The notes under the pieces were generated by a model. The model saw only the letters and a program-made list of their open reading frames with translations. It was not told the origin of the DNA and searched no databases. Source: Terebella lapidaria (lineage: Eukaryota; Annelida; Polychaeta; Terebellida; Terebellidae). Taken from it: a DNA stretch of 64,000 nucleotides. The stretch's first letter is position 1; each line of letters starts with the position of its first letter. Shown piece by piece: positions 36,764-48,850 of the stretch. The DNA lies in assembly GCA_949152475.1 (NCBI GenBank), contig OX424562.1, positions 25,110,209 through 25,174,208 on the forward strand, written 5' to 3'. The position numbers were made by a program, and so were the translations under genes.

Positions 36764-38033
36764 TACGGAAGCGTATTAGGGCCACATGAGTTTTTTAAAA
36801 ATACAATTTGTCGACTTATTATCTCGATAAATCGAGTTAGTTATCCGATAAATCGAGTTAGTTATCTCGATAAATCGACTTAATATCTCGATAAATCGAT
36901 ATTATCTCGATAAATCGACTTAATATCTCGATAAATCGAGTTAATTATCTCGATAAATCGAGATAGTATCTCGATAAATCGACTTATAAGACTCAGACAT
37001 TTAAAGTACAAGTAAAATTAATATGCATCGACCATAATATAGGCATTTCATTGGTTTCCTTGTATTGGCAACAATAGGACAAAGAAAATATACTGATCAC
37101 TCATATTGAAAACTTATGGAGTATATGATTAACAGTCATTACATTAATCTCTGAAATAATACCAAACTATCCAATTGAAGAAGCAGCACAGATTTATAAC
37201 TTTATGAATATACCTCATTTCATGTTTAATAGCTAAATAGTTTCTAAAAAACAAAACAATTATACCATTTTCATTCATGAACATGTTGCATCTTTCTAAG
37301 AGATAGTGATATAGGAACTTCACTATAGTTTTTAATTCGGTAGTTTGGTCTGTATTATTCAATATTTAATGTTGTAATGGTCCATCATATAACCCTATTC
37401 AACATAGTGTTCAATATGAATAATGTGACTCGAAACATATTTCCCTTTTACTTGAACTTTAAATGCCCAGGACATAAGTCGATTTATCGAGATAATTAAC
37501 TCAATTTATCGAGATATTAAGTCGATTCATCGAGATAACTAATTCGATTTATCGAGATAATAAGTAGATTCATCGAGATAATATCTCGATTTATCGAGAT
37601 AATAAGTCTATTTATCGAGATAATTAACTCGATTTATCGAGATATCAAGTCGATTTTTCGAGATAATTAACTCGATTTATCGAGATAATAAGTCGATTTA
37701 TTGAGATAATAAGTCGATTTATCGAGATAATATCTATAGATAATAAGTCGATTTATCGAGATAATTAACTCGATTTATCGAGATATCAAGTCGATTTATC
37801 GAGATAATTAACTCGATTTATCGAGATAAATAACTCGATTTATCGATATAATATCTCGATTTATCGAGATAATAAGTCGATATATCGAGATAATAAGTCG
37901 ATTTATCGAGATAATAAGTCTATTTATCGAGATAATATCTCGATTTATCGAGATGATAAGTCGATAAATCGAGATAATAAGTCGACAAATTGAATTGAAA
38001 AAAAAACTCATGTGGCCCTAATACGCTTCCGTA
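36764..38033. mobile_element. Foldback-type DNA transposon with TCGATTTATCGA arms
   Basis: Terminal inverted repeats begin TACGGAAGCGTATTAGGGCC and match for about 27 bases, then resume at CAATTTGTCGACTTATTATC. A perfect 6-bp duplication, GTTTAT, flanks the element (36758-36763 and 38034-38039). Both arms consist of 21-22-bp units centred on TCGATTTATCGA: about 8 units on the left (36814-36990) and about 24 on the right (37476-37985), in opposite orientation, so the element can fold into one long hairpin. The 480-bp AT-rich middle encodes no transposase. A 6-bp duplication is unusual; Dada-type elements are one family known to make 6-7 bp, but the assignment is open. Confidence 0.88.
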
Positions 38034-38285
38034 GTTTATATGGCCATGGTCTCACATACATTTTTTTAGGCAACATACGGTATGAATAATGATTTTTTTT
38101 TAATTGATGAAATTAGTGGAAAATTTCAATTACAAAATACGGACATAAAATTTTCAATTACAATTATAATTACAATTACAGTTCTTGAAAGTGTCCGATT
38201 ACGATTAAAACTAAATGTAATTAATTATATGGAACCGATTCCTGATCACTGGTGCTAATTCGTTAACTCTGCAAAATTGGAACTA

Positions 38286-38425
38286 ATTGCGCGACAATAA
38301 AGTTATACGACTCACTGTGTGACTGGGCCTCAGAGTCAACCTCCGCATACAAGAGATTGCGCGACAATAAAGTTATACGACTCACTGTGTGACTGGGCCT
38401 CAGAGTCAACCTCCGCATACAAGAG
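38286..38425. repeat. Exact 70-bp tandem duplication
   Basis: Two adjacent copies, 38286-38355 and 38356-38425, appear identical over all 70 bases. Complete identity in a region where other repeats are heavily diverged points to a recent event or an assembly artefact. Confidence 0.95.
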
Positions 38426-38608
38426 AATGATACTCTATTCACAACAGACCTGCGGCCCATACATGTATATATAATCGGATAATTTAAAAAATTGACACCA
38501 CAAACGGATAAGAGCAAATTATGGTAGAGCATCCAACCATGAAACACGTTCGCTGCTAATATGTTTTTGTGGGGTGTGTTTTCTGAACAAACATTACGAA
38601 AGGTTATT

Positions 38609-39203
38609 TTTTTAAGAAGAGCTAAGTAAGGTTACCGAGGAAATGATTAGTGCTGAACCACAACATTTTCCACCAAAATTTCTGTTTTAACCTTTCAATG
38701 GTATTGGAGGTCAAATTTAAGGTCACCTGTGAATTCGCCATAGTGACTTCCTGTTTGAATGTGCCAATATTTAAGCTTTATATTGGAGTGTTCTAGGAGT
38801 TTATTCAACACAGCTTTCATTATGAAAGCAAAATTGGGTGGAAATTGTCCAAACAGATTTTTAATGGCGAATTTGTTTTTTTTTTATGGAGATGCCCACA
38901 CGCAAACCATCGCCTCAAGGGTAACGAACCTTATACATATCACAGGGATACATATGAGGAATCTTATGCGTCAGTAAGAAAAAAGTTTAAATTAGCCGCT
39001 TTTCGTTAAAAAAAATGGCTGTCATTTTGCAAATAAAAAAAAATAAATAAAAAAAAATACCTCCCCAAATATATTAGGCATTTTGCGCTAAAATTCAGAA
39101 ATAGTTGGTCGTAAACTTTGAAGTTTATGTAGATTGATGGACGACGGACGACAAACGCAACGCCATGGCAATAGGTTATCGGAACGAAAATACGGTAACC
39201 TAA
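38609..39203 (-). repeat. AGGTTACC-family repeat, short copy
   Basis: Minus-strand copy of the family seen at 45321. Its start is a hairpin at 39173-39202 (AGGTTATCGGA and its partner around a short loop), followed by the GTCCGTCGTCC-like run and the segment resembling AAAGTTTAC...GAATTTTGCGC. Its far end at 38609-38635 matches the GGTAACCT...TTAGCCC terminus. It is internally deleted relative to the 2 kb copy, with no coding capacity. Confidence 0.65.
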
Positions 39204-39773
39204 AAATACAGAGGCGCCGTGGGCTGTTTGTCAAATAGATGTGAAGATGTAGTATATGTTTTTCTTCCATTCCCAAAAATTGTTCACTGCCTACTTTCTA
39301 TGTGCTAACTCTACTTGTTGAATGTTTATAGCTTCCTTCTTGTGACAGTGCAGCGTACGCCTACCCTCCTTACATTATATGACTGCTAGTGTTTATTTAA
39401 TCATATTGTGTTCGGTAATACATGTAGCCCTACGTTGATTTTCGCACATGTATGTTCCTCTTTCTCATGCTGAATTCTCGGGCACAACCAATTTATAATT
39501 CATCTTACCGTTGCGAGTTCAAATTAGACAAAGTTACATGCTCCAAATCGATTCTCATATAGTTCTACTCGACACTAAGTACTTTCGAGGTCATAACTCC
39601 AGTTATATCTGACGGATTTCCACGATTCAAACATCTACGTGTGTATTTTTTGCCTCCTGGCCCGGCCTAGATTTGCTGCGCATAAATTATATTTTACCCT
39701 GTTCCCATAGGTCCGATGCGCATGTTAATTGCGTAAACAAACTTGTGTCTCGTGCACGCAGATGCAACTCGAC

Positions 39774-39868
39774 TGCGCATGCGCAGGTCACACAAATGAG
39801 GAAACACACATTCGTTGGTGCGGTTTAAATCAGTTGCAACGCTTGTAAAACTTGACTGCGCATGCGCA
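39774..39868. promoter_or_regulatory. Pair of NRF1-type palindromes
   Basis: TGCGCATGCGCA occurs perfectly at 39774-39785 and 39857-39868, each preceded by a GACT in a similar context. The 12-mer fits the NRF1 consensus YGCGCAYGCGCR. Two sites 83 bp apart suggest a promoter. The transporter start codon is 1.5 kb downstream, so an upstream untranslated exon is possible. Confidence 0.35.
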
Positions 39869-40381
39869 ACCCAGTAAAGGCGATTCAAGAGAACGTTTTC
39901 ATATTGTGCGTTGAAGTATTTCTATTATCCTGTAAATCAAAAGCTTCGGTATAGGGGGTAAATGTAACCAAAACGTGTCAAGTCTTTTATTTGGGTTTTT
40001 TTACGGCAAACACCATGGACAAAAAGGTGTGCAAACAATATATTCTCACTGTTTCACATCCACATAATTGGAAATCGTTGTGTTAGGATACTTTGGTGCT
40101 TTCTCGTATTTACATGAACATTTTCCGATGATAACGATATAACAATCGGTAAGGTCCGGTTTGTCTGTGCATATCGCACTGGTGTTATTAGGATTTAGAC
40201 AAATAATACAGCGGCCTTGCGATTTCGGATAGTCAAAAAGATGAAGGTGTATGTATATAATCCTATCAGAGGCATTAGGTGTCAGCCTTTGTTGTTTGTT
40301 TTGTGATATAATCTTTTGTTTGACATCATCGCCTGTGTCGCCGGGCACTTTGATAATTGTATTTCAATGGTAACCATATCA

Positions 40382-40399
40382 TTATCTACGCGTAGATAA
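40382..40399. promoter_or_regulatory. 18-bp perfect palindrome with inverted GATA cores
   Basis: TTATCTACGCGTAGATAA is a perfect 18-bp palindrome combining two outward GATA motifs around ACGCGT, 925 bp upstream of the transporter start. Binding is inferred only. Confidence 0.3.
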
Positions 40400-41323
40400 G
40401 CCGTAATTGTCTGTCGATATCAATGTTTGTACCTTTAATTGAAGTATGCAACAAAACAATTGTTCGTAAATTGGTTGTTTTGTTCTACTGGCTCTATCCA
40501 TTGTGCTAGATAGTAACACGGAGATGGTTGTTATAACCGAACATAAAGACACGCATTATTAAAGTTAGACTATATAGCTCATACCAATAGTTGGCAAGTT
40601 TGTTTTAGGCGTGTAGCTATATAAATATGGCAGCACTCTTGAACCTTGCTAAGTGTCTTGTTAAATTCCGACAACGTACCAGTCTATAAATTTCCATAGA
40701 TATGACAGGAAATAACAGATACAGGTTGAGGCGATATCCTGAGAAGACATGTTTACAAAAAGCCGACATTGTCGTAACAAAACATTGATTTGCATCAAAC
40801 AGTGACACGAGTTTAATGTGCGGTACTTTCTACCACGAGGATACATATATTTACATTGCGCCCCTTCAGACAAAGTCATTCGGCACAAACCCACAAGGTA
40901 CATGATTAATTATCCGGCTCGCAAAAGGGCAGGAATAATTTAAATGCGAAATGTTGTTTCTGCTGATATTTCTCTGATATCGGCCGGTCAGCGAACGAAC
41001 AGATGGCGCTCTGGCAGGTGTTGACACCACGTGACTGACCCACATGCGCTTGGAGTCAGCAGATAGATAAACATGCAAATGGCTTGATTATTGTAGATAA
41101 AACCAGCATGATCGGATGTTGTATGGGTTTGCGTCTCGGCGTTACCAGTGGTCTTCTCAACGCGACACGAGAAATAATGCAACATCGGAATTATGCCATC
41201 ATTTGATTTGACGACACTGCAATGCTGCAGAAGGGGAAGGAATCCGCAAACTTCTCCATAATATCTTACGAATTACAGAAATTACCTAAAACTTATAGTA
41301 CCCACACTGATTAATAGGTCGCG

Positions 41324-43786
41324 ATGGCTCCCGAGTCCGGAACATCTGACGACAACCGTCCAAGTACTCTGTACTCGTGGCTGATCGTTCTCTGTAGCTT
41401 TCTCGTACTTGTGACCTACGGAGCCAACTGGGTCATGTTTTCCGTGTACTACACCGAGTTCACGGATGTGTTCGGCATGCCTCAGGCCCAAGTGGCCGTC
41501 ATCGGGTCCATGGACGCGGCATTCAGTCAGCTAATCGGTAAGTGGATGAACAAAAATCTTGCTACACGTAATACACCCGATGTAATATAGCCTATAGTAC
41601 GTGAACCAAAGTGTTCGTGGTATAGTAGCCTGATGATAACTCGGACATTGCAATTTTATACACATAAGCCTAACCATGTTGACGCCATGCGCATGTACCA
41701 ACACCAGCATCTTGCCTTGTTTACAAATTGAAGTTTTTTTTTATAGCCTTCCCATGACGTGTATATCAAATGTATTCATACGTGGTTGAACAGACGTGTA
41801 ATGATTGATACATACAATGTGTAGACTATTCAATTATCAACGTATTAAATTGATGCAACTATCACAAACAACAATTGCTACACATCGATAACAACTATAT
41901 AAGCCTAAATGTGCATGTCGCACATGAACACCTATCCATATAGATTTAGAGATCGCATTGAACTTATGTTATTTAGGTGCATCAAATTTAGTAATTTCTC
42001 AAGCTAGATCCCTTTGGAATACTTGAATTCACCATGCTTCTAAACCCCTCCTGTAGCGTTGCCGACGAACGCGATGGTGCCGATGTACGGGGCCCGCGTC
42101 GTGTGCATCGTGGGACTTCTGATCTACGCCATCGGGACATTACTCAGCGTCTTCACGTCAAACTTCTACATCATGCTCGTCACCTTCGGGATAGTCAAAG
42201 GTGAGAACTGAACAGCACAGCTGGGTTCAGACCCATGGACGGTTCAAAGGAAGTGAAACTGATCTCAAAACTATCGATTCCGTAACTAGAGGCTTATTTA
42301 CATTGTACTGTACATGTTTTCAGCGCAGAAGTAGAAATTGCATTAACAATATACATGGGCTTGTTCGGGTTTTCGTTAAAATTCATTCATCAATTAAGGC
42401 TCGTACACACTGGACGCGACGCGGTGATCCCAGTGTCTAAGGGTCTTAAAAGCTGTGATACAAACTTCATATATATGTATTCCTTCAGGTTGGGGAGCCG
42501 GGATGATCTACGTTCCCGCCTTGACGATCGTCCAGGAGTACTTCACGAAGAACCGGTCCCTAGCGGCGGGGATCTCGTCCTGTGGGCTCAGTCTCGGGAC
42601 GTTGGCTTTCGGCCCGGTCCATCGACTCATGATCAACCACCTGGGCTGGCGCGGAGCAATGCTACTCAGCACCGCCATCCCTCTACAAGCGGTCGTCTTC
42701 GCCGGATTGATGCGCCCGCTGCCGAAGAAGACCAAGGACGAGGCGGAAGCCATTGAGATGAAGGCCATGAAAACTGGTGGCAGCGTGGAAGAGGCAGAGC
42801 CTCTACGGTCCGGCGACTGCGAACAGGCAGGAGAGAATACCTCGAAATCGTCCACACGAGACCAACGAAAGCTCTCACTCTGTGGCAAACTGAAACAGTA
42901 CGTAGCACGAACACTGGCCATCGAGAATTTCACGGATCCCGACTTCGTATTGTTCGAGTTTTCCGCGGGACTGGCGATCTTCGGCATACTGGCCATGTTC
43001 AAGTTCTCAATAGCAAGGAATATTTACGCGGGCTTTGACAAACTACTCGCGGCCTTTTTCGTGACGCTCGTGGGCATAACGTCGTCGGTGTCTCGACTTC
43101 TGGCGGGTGTCGTGGGAAACCTGAAGTGCGTCAACAGGTTGCTCCTGTACAGTATTAGCGTAACAAGTGGCGGAGTGGTCGTAATCTTCACAATCTTCTG
43201 TGGGGACAGTTCAGTGCTACATATCGTCATGCACATAGCATATGGAGTATTCATGGGTGTGTTAATTTACCTCTCTCGATCTGTTCTTTAATCATTTTCT
43301 ATTCGTAGTTAAATTAGAATAAATTTTGATAACCGTTAAATACTTGATGAAAAATTATGTTTCATTGCAGGTGCTCACGAAAGCTTGATTCCAACTGTGG
43401 GAACAGATCTGTTCACGGTTGAGAGACTTCCTGTCACGCTTGGTTGGCTCCTGATGATATGCGGGGCAGTCGCATTTCTATACATGCCACTGTTTGGTAA
43501 ATAATTATTATATTTTTCCATGAGCCACTACTTCGTGTAATAGCCATATTTTCTAACATTTTTAATCACCACCTGTATGTTTCCAGGTTGGACGGTGGAC
43601 CTGACTGGGTCCTTTGACGTGGGGTTCGTCCTGGGCGGGGGTATGCAGATTGTTGCAGGGTGTTTCGCACTGATAATTTTCGTCAGACAGCGCCTGCGCA
43701 ATCGCAAGTCATCTCGCACGGCGGAGACCGTAACAGTTCACACGGAAGAGAGACCGGTAGAAAACGGAACTGTGGCCACTGCGTAA
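41324..43786 (+). CDS. SLC16/monocarboxylate-transporter-like MFS carrier
   Basis: Five exons, 41324-41537, 42057-42200, 42489-43256, 43371-43496 and 43587-43786, all joined in phase 1 with GT-AG ends, give 483 residues. About twelve hydrophobic segments are visible in a 6+6 plan with a charged, Lys/Glu-rich loop of about 100 residues after the sixth, typical of the major facilitator superfamily. The run from GWGAGMIYVPALTI through QEYFTKNRSLAAGIS fits the conserved TM4-TM5 part of the SLC16 family. The N-terminal signature is degenerate (YSWLIVLCSF instead of the usual DGGWGW), so the substrate, possibly a monocarboxylate or another organic anion, cannot be assigned. The protein should act in the plasma membrane. 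The start ATG is the first in frame after a plausible leader. It is convergent with the Ly6 gene. Confidence 0.9.
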
Positions 43787-45320
43787 TGCTGGAACACTGT
43801 GCAAATTGGTGGATTTGGTTGATAGACTCCACCGACAACATTTTTTTCTTCAAACGCCACTTTGAACAGACTATTTTTTGGTTGAAAATATTGGTTTGAT
43901 GTGGAGTTTGGTAAAATATGGTGCCTATACATGTAGTTGTGTGAGTTATAGACATTCCCGGTGTTGTACATAAATGTGTCCATGGAAAAATATTTTCTCC
44001 ATGGTGAGGATATTCTATATCAACATGACTTTTTCATTATTTCACACATGTGTTCGTGAATTGATTGTTTTCATATGTAAAGAATTTTAATATTCACTAT
44101 ATATACAATGCAAGTATGGTCATGCATGTATATATACATACCATGATGAGAGTTATTCAACATGACAAGATGGTTTTGTGATAAACTTCCAATTGTGAAG
44201 GTTTCTGACTGATCACTTTAATTTCAAATGGTTCTGAGGTTTTCACGTGATTGTATTCTGCATAATAGACCTGCATGATTCCATTCCCATGATCATTTGC
44301 AATATATGTTATGTCATACTTTCTTGTATTGTTGCCATGGTTGTCAGATATATTTACATAGAATCCCCCGCACTAAGATCACCATGCACGATTTATTGCG
44401 CAGAGCAAAACGGCAGGCGTACTATAATATCTGGAGGAAAAAAAACAGTGTTCAAATCCACAGCCTCTATTGTTGCATTTTCCCAGCAGAAGACATATTT
44501 TGGAGTATTATAGTAAATCGTGTTGATCTGGAATTTTTTTTACCTCACTCAAACATCAAGCAAAGGAAAAAAAAAACCCCAAAAAACATGATGGGGCTAA
44601 AGTTACCATTGGGGGTTGATTGCAAACATTTTTTTTTTCAACTTTTCTATACAAGAAGTCATGATACCTTTGCGGTCCGCTGAATTACGGACAGCAAAGT
44701 ATGTTACATAACAGGGTTATGAAAATTTGATTATAGGTGCATTCCGGACATACATGAAAGAGTTGATGAACTGTGAACATGGCAAAAGGCACACAAGTTT
44801 ACTATTCATCATAGTATAGCCCAAGGGTCGTACTTCACGAACGCTGCACGAACGCTTGTTTGACCGTGGGTGTCATGCCTTTCAATGTTATCATATATAC
44901 CCCCACAGTTGATGAGATTCGGCGAGCTGTTTCTACTTCACTGGCTCTCGTAACAATGATAAATGCGACCCACTATGATAGACCTAGATGCAAACGTAAT
45001 ATGCCAAAGTGGAATCATAACGTGTAAAACTTGAACGATCCTTTCCTTTATACCTTTTAGATTTCACGATATCTTTCTTACATAGGACATTCGAAAACGT
45101 ACTCGAAACTGGTAACGTTCAAAAAGACATAAATAGCCTGTGATACACTGAGCCAATTTGGGGATTCTGGGGTGTATTATTATGATATCAGTCCGGAACG
45201 GCAACATTCGGAAATACTTTTATTTTACTATAGAACCTACATGTAATACGATGGGTAAACGTAGCGGATGGAATACGTTCTGAAAAGTCATGTTGTCCGT
45301 ATGTGTTTGCTGTGTTTTTT
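43787..45320. other. 3' flank of transporter gene
   Basis: AT-rich, no further gene. It probably holds the 3' UTR, but I found no canonical AATAAA close to the stop. Short frames at 44247-44683 lack any domain. Confidence 0.4.
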
Positions 45321-47335
45321 AGGTTACCGGACCTATGGTCCGATAACCTATTGCCGTCGCGTTGCGTCCGTCGTCCGTCGTCCGTCCACATTTTTATCTT
45401 TAAAGTTTACAGGCGGATTTTCCTGAAATTTTGCACAAAGTTGCCTAAAAATATTTCAAGAAGGGGTTATTTTTTAGTTTTTTTATTTTCGCATCTTTCT
45501 CAAAATGGCGGCCATTTTTGACGAAAAATTTCCAATTTTGGACTTTGGCGGCCATTTTCTCAAAAATTATCTGATCAGTTTTGAGATTTTTGTTTCAAAA
45601 GATTCTCCTTATGTACCTTTATTGGCCAGCGCGTCGCGCTGGTCTTCTAAGTTTGCCTAAAATGAGACCCACGGAGGGTAGATATGAGTGGGCCCGGTCC
45701 TGCTATCATTTGTTAAATATAGTAATCTCAACAAAAGGATCACAGCACTTTCAAAAATAATATCTCTGATTGCTTCCATGAGGTTTTACATTTTAATCTT
45801 GTGCATAAACGCAAACTTTATACTATAAGATTTGCGATATTCGTTGATTTACCGTAATACACACGCATACAGTAGCGCAACAATTGACAGAACAATTACG
45901 AAATGTTGCCAGCTTTTATAGTTTACGATATAAAAGTGATAAAATGTGATGAAAAATATTTTTTTACACCAGAATAGACGCATAAACTATCAATTTGATC
46001 CCAAACATTGGGCAACATCAAAACCATTGAATGTCTGTGCTCGGATATACATCTATAGATATGTTCTTTTTTGTTTATTATATGGAGAATAATGAACAAT
46101 TTAATCCATTGAATTAAGTTTATTAATCACATAAACTTTCCCATCCCAACATATATCCGCTGGCCACAAAAATAATTCTCTCCACTGTATGTTACTTGTG
46201 ATGTGTATAAGTTTTGTTGCCCTTGAATCGCCGGTCTCCGTGTGGCGGCCATTTTGAATTTTTGACGGGTCGGCGAAAAAAAATTTTTTTTGTCCCAAAT
46301 CGCGTTACTATCCATTTTGGGTCATTTCTAGACAAAAAAAAAAATTTCACCCTTTGAAAAAAATTTTGGACTTGGAAAATTTTCGGCACTTTTTTCCTTC
46401 ATAATGAGAGCTGCCGGGACTGTACTCATAGAACGCTTGAAGATAGAGCTTAGATATTGGCACTTTCAAATGGAAAGTCATATATGGCGACTTGTGTGGT
46501 GACCTTGAATTTGACCTTGGATGACCTTGAAAGGTCAAAACAGCCATTTTTGGGTCGAGAAATGCTCAAATTTGCACCTGGCCTGTCTTTTCTCGAAAAC
46601 TGTCTGATCAGTTTTGATATTATTGTTTCAAAATATTCCCCTTATGTACCTTTATGATGTTTATAAGTTTTGTTGCCCTTGAATCGCCGGTTTCCGTGTG
46701 GCGGCCATTTTGAATTTTTGACGGGTCGGCGAAAAAAAATTTGTTTGCCCCAAATCGTGTTACTATTCATTTGGGTGATTTCTAGACAAAAAAAAAATTT
46801 TCACCTTTTGAAAAAAATTTTGGACTTGACCTTTGATGACCTTGAAAGGTCAAAACAGCCATTTTTGGGTGAAAAAAATGCCCAAATTTGCCTCTACAGA
46901 TGAAATGCATGTAGATAGAGCTTCAGTTTGCATTATGAACATATAGGAAGTCATATATGGAGTGCTAAATGTCTGACTTGAAATCTTGAAAGTGGCCTCT
47001 GAAGCATAAACTTTTGCACATACAGGTTAGGATTGTGTATAAGCCTGTAAAAAAGTCATGTATAAATGGCACATTTTTTGGTGACCTTGAACTTGATCTT
47101 AAAGACCTTGAAGGGCGAATCTCAAAATCTGAAATTGGCCTCTACACACGAAATACTTGTTGATAAAACTTATATGTTTGTATTATGAACATACAAAGTC
47201 ATATGCAGCATACCTGATGGTGACATTGAGATTCACAAAGATGACCTTGACTGGTAAATCTCAAAATCATATGTCACCTACAATGCTTGAAACCAAAATT
47301 GTCCGGTAACCTATCTTAGCCCTTGGGCTAATTTT
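45321..47335 (+). repeat. AGGTTACC-family repeat, long copy
   Basis: Begins with a hairpin at 45321-45349 (AGGTTACCGGAC, 5-base loop, partner with one mismatch) and ends with the inverted copy GTCCGGTAACCT at 47301-47312, followed by the palindrome-like TTAGCCCTTGGGCTAA. Inside are a GTCCGTCGTCC run, a direct duplication of about 450 bp (around 46207 and 46663, sharing TTTTGTTGCCCTTGAATCG), and many TGACCTTGA/AAGGTCA half-sites. A segment of about 580 bp near 45620-46199 is absent from the second duplicate and may be a later insertion. No protein is encoded. Confidence 0.7.
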
Positions 47336-47870
47336 TTTTTATAGAAGCTTTCATTTATGTGGCTGTATGAATAACCTATTACCATTACTGACTTACAATG
47401 CAAACTGCATGTCCGTGACCTTGACCTTTGACCTCATTCTCACGGTCACAAGACAAAATGGCTAATATCTCATTTATTATCAACTTTTACGATTTGAGAA
47501 TGAATTGTGGATATACATGAAATGATATATGCCGAATATTCTGATGACTTATAATTTGACCTCTGACTTAATTGTGAAAGTCACAGGACAAAAATGGCTA
47601 CTATATATGTAAGTATCAATCTATCACCACCGATACAGCCAAATTTTGATGATTCCAATGACAAACGTAAAATAGAACATTTTGCGATATAAACAAAGCC
47701 CGACCAAATACTTGATCAAAAGACACACTGGCGTCATCAGGGGCAGACAGTGTGGTAAATGTAGTTGTTTCTACTGTACACCTGATGGAAATAGTATACA
47801 ACTGCCCAACAACTTATGAAAATAATTTAGAAATCCTTAACAAACCCTCATGATTATCTGTTATTATTAA
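47336..47870 (+). repeat. Half-site-rich satellite-like flank of AGGTTACC family
   Basis: Contains degenerate units with GACCTTGACCTTTGACC and the GGCTAATATCTC...GGATATACATGAAATG segment that recurs in the 134-bp satellite at the right end of the window. The first 90 bases (GTGGCTGTATGAATAACC) recur near 48875, marking a partial duplication. Confidence 0.5.
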
Positions 47871-47878
47871 AACAACTT

Positions 47879-48684
47879 CAGAGGTGGATTGAACGACAGA
47901 GGGGGGGGGGGAGTGGGGCTGGAAAATATAAATGGGCCTAAAGCTATCCGGTCTGGGGGTTCGGAGGGCGCCGTAAGCCCCCCCCCCCCCCCCCCAGAAA
48001 AAAAATGGCTTTTTTGTTTTGTGAGTTGAGCAGTTTGGCGTGTATCTGAGGAAGAATTTATGCGACATTTGGACATTCAAATCGGATTCGAGTTTTGAAC
48101 TTTTTTTTCCACTAAAAGAGTGAAAGGACTGAAAAAGTGATTTGGCCTAGATTTATTATTGTAAATCCGGTAGACTCCAAATTGTGTAAATTTATCGAGG
48201 ATTCCGAATAATTATTGAAGTTGTATTGTGGTATATGCAGTTGTTTATTATAAACAGTGAAACACAAACTTTTATTTCATGATAATACATATGTACTTTT
48301 CGGCCTTTTTGTGTGCAAGTCTGTTGATGGCAGGTTTAGGCCTATAATGGAGGCCTATCATGGAGACATTCTGTAGGCCTAACCCCATCTGTGTGAAAAG
48401 GAGACACACTGGTACCCGTAGAAAAATATAGGTCCCCAAGTTTTTAAATAAACACACGGTTTCAATCTGTGGCCTACAATAGGCCTAGGAGTGAGAAAAA
48501 GGGACGAATAAGCACTCGCAAAAATAGGACCCAAGTTTTTAAAAAACTGTGCAGTTAAAAATAGGTACCCGTAGTTGGAACAAAACTGTGCATCGCTTTT
48601 GTGCGAATTGGGGCCTATTTTTTCTTGCTGGGCCTATGGGCCTGGGGCTGCAGCCCCAATAGCCCCTACGTTAATCTGGCCCTG
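47879..48684. mobile_element. Non-autonomous hAT-type DNA transposon
   Basis: A perfect 8-bp target duplication, AACAACTT (47871-47878 and 48685-48692), flanks an 806-bp element. Its ends start CAGAGGTGGATTGAACG and, inverted, CAGGGCCAGATTAACG. An 8-bp duplication with CAG-beginning ends is the hAT signature. There is no transposase. Poly-G (47901-47911) and poly-C (47978-47995) runs and the palindrome GGGGCTGCAGCCCC at 48644-48657 lie inside. Confidence 0.8.
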
Positions 48685-48692
48685 AACAACTT

Positions 48693-48850
48693 AGCAATCA
48701 ATTGTGGACATATAGAACTTGATAAATGCTGAATATTATCGAGACCTTGAATTTGACCAGTGACCTTATATTTAAGGTAACGGGACAAAATAGCCACTAC
48801 CTAAAATATAAATTTATATTGTCCAGTAACCTTTCTCAGACCTTGGGCTA
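48693..48850 (+). repeat. AGGTTACC-family terminal fragment
   Basis: Resumes directly after the hAT duplication with satellite-type units (GACCTTGAATTTGACC, GGACAAAATAGCC) and ends in GTCCAGTAACCTTTCTCAGACCTTGGGCTAG, a diverged version of the family terminus. Confidence 0.6.

Larger units (their letters stand above)
39204..41323. other. Intergenic DNA upstream of the SLC16-like gene
   Basis: No gene seen. It contains two NRF1-type palindromes and an 18-bp GATA-containing palindrome, listed separately, which make part of this stretch a candidate promoter or enhancer for the transporter at 41324. The rest is AT-rich and unremarkable. Confidence 0.4.

Noticed and set aside
36814-37985. CRISPR-like look of regularly spaced palindromic repeats (also 27183-27282)
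   Set aside because: Animal DNA, spacers of about 10 bases that are themselves repeated, and inverted arms with transposon ends; these are foldback arms.
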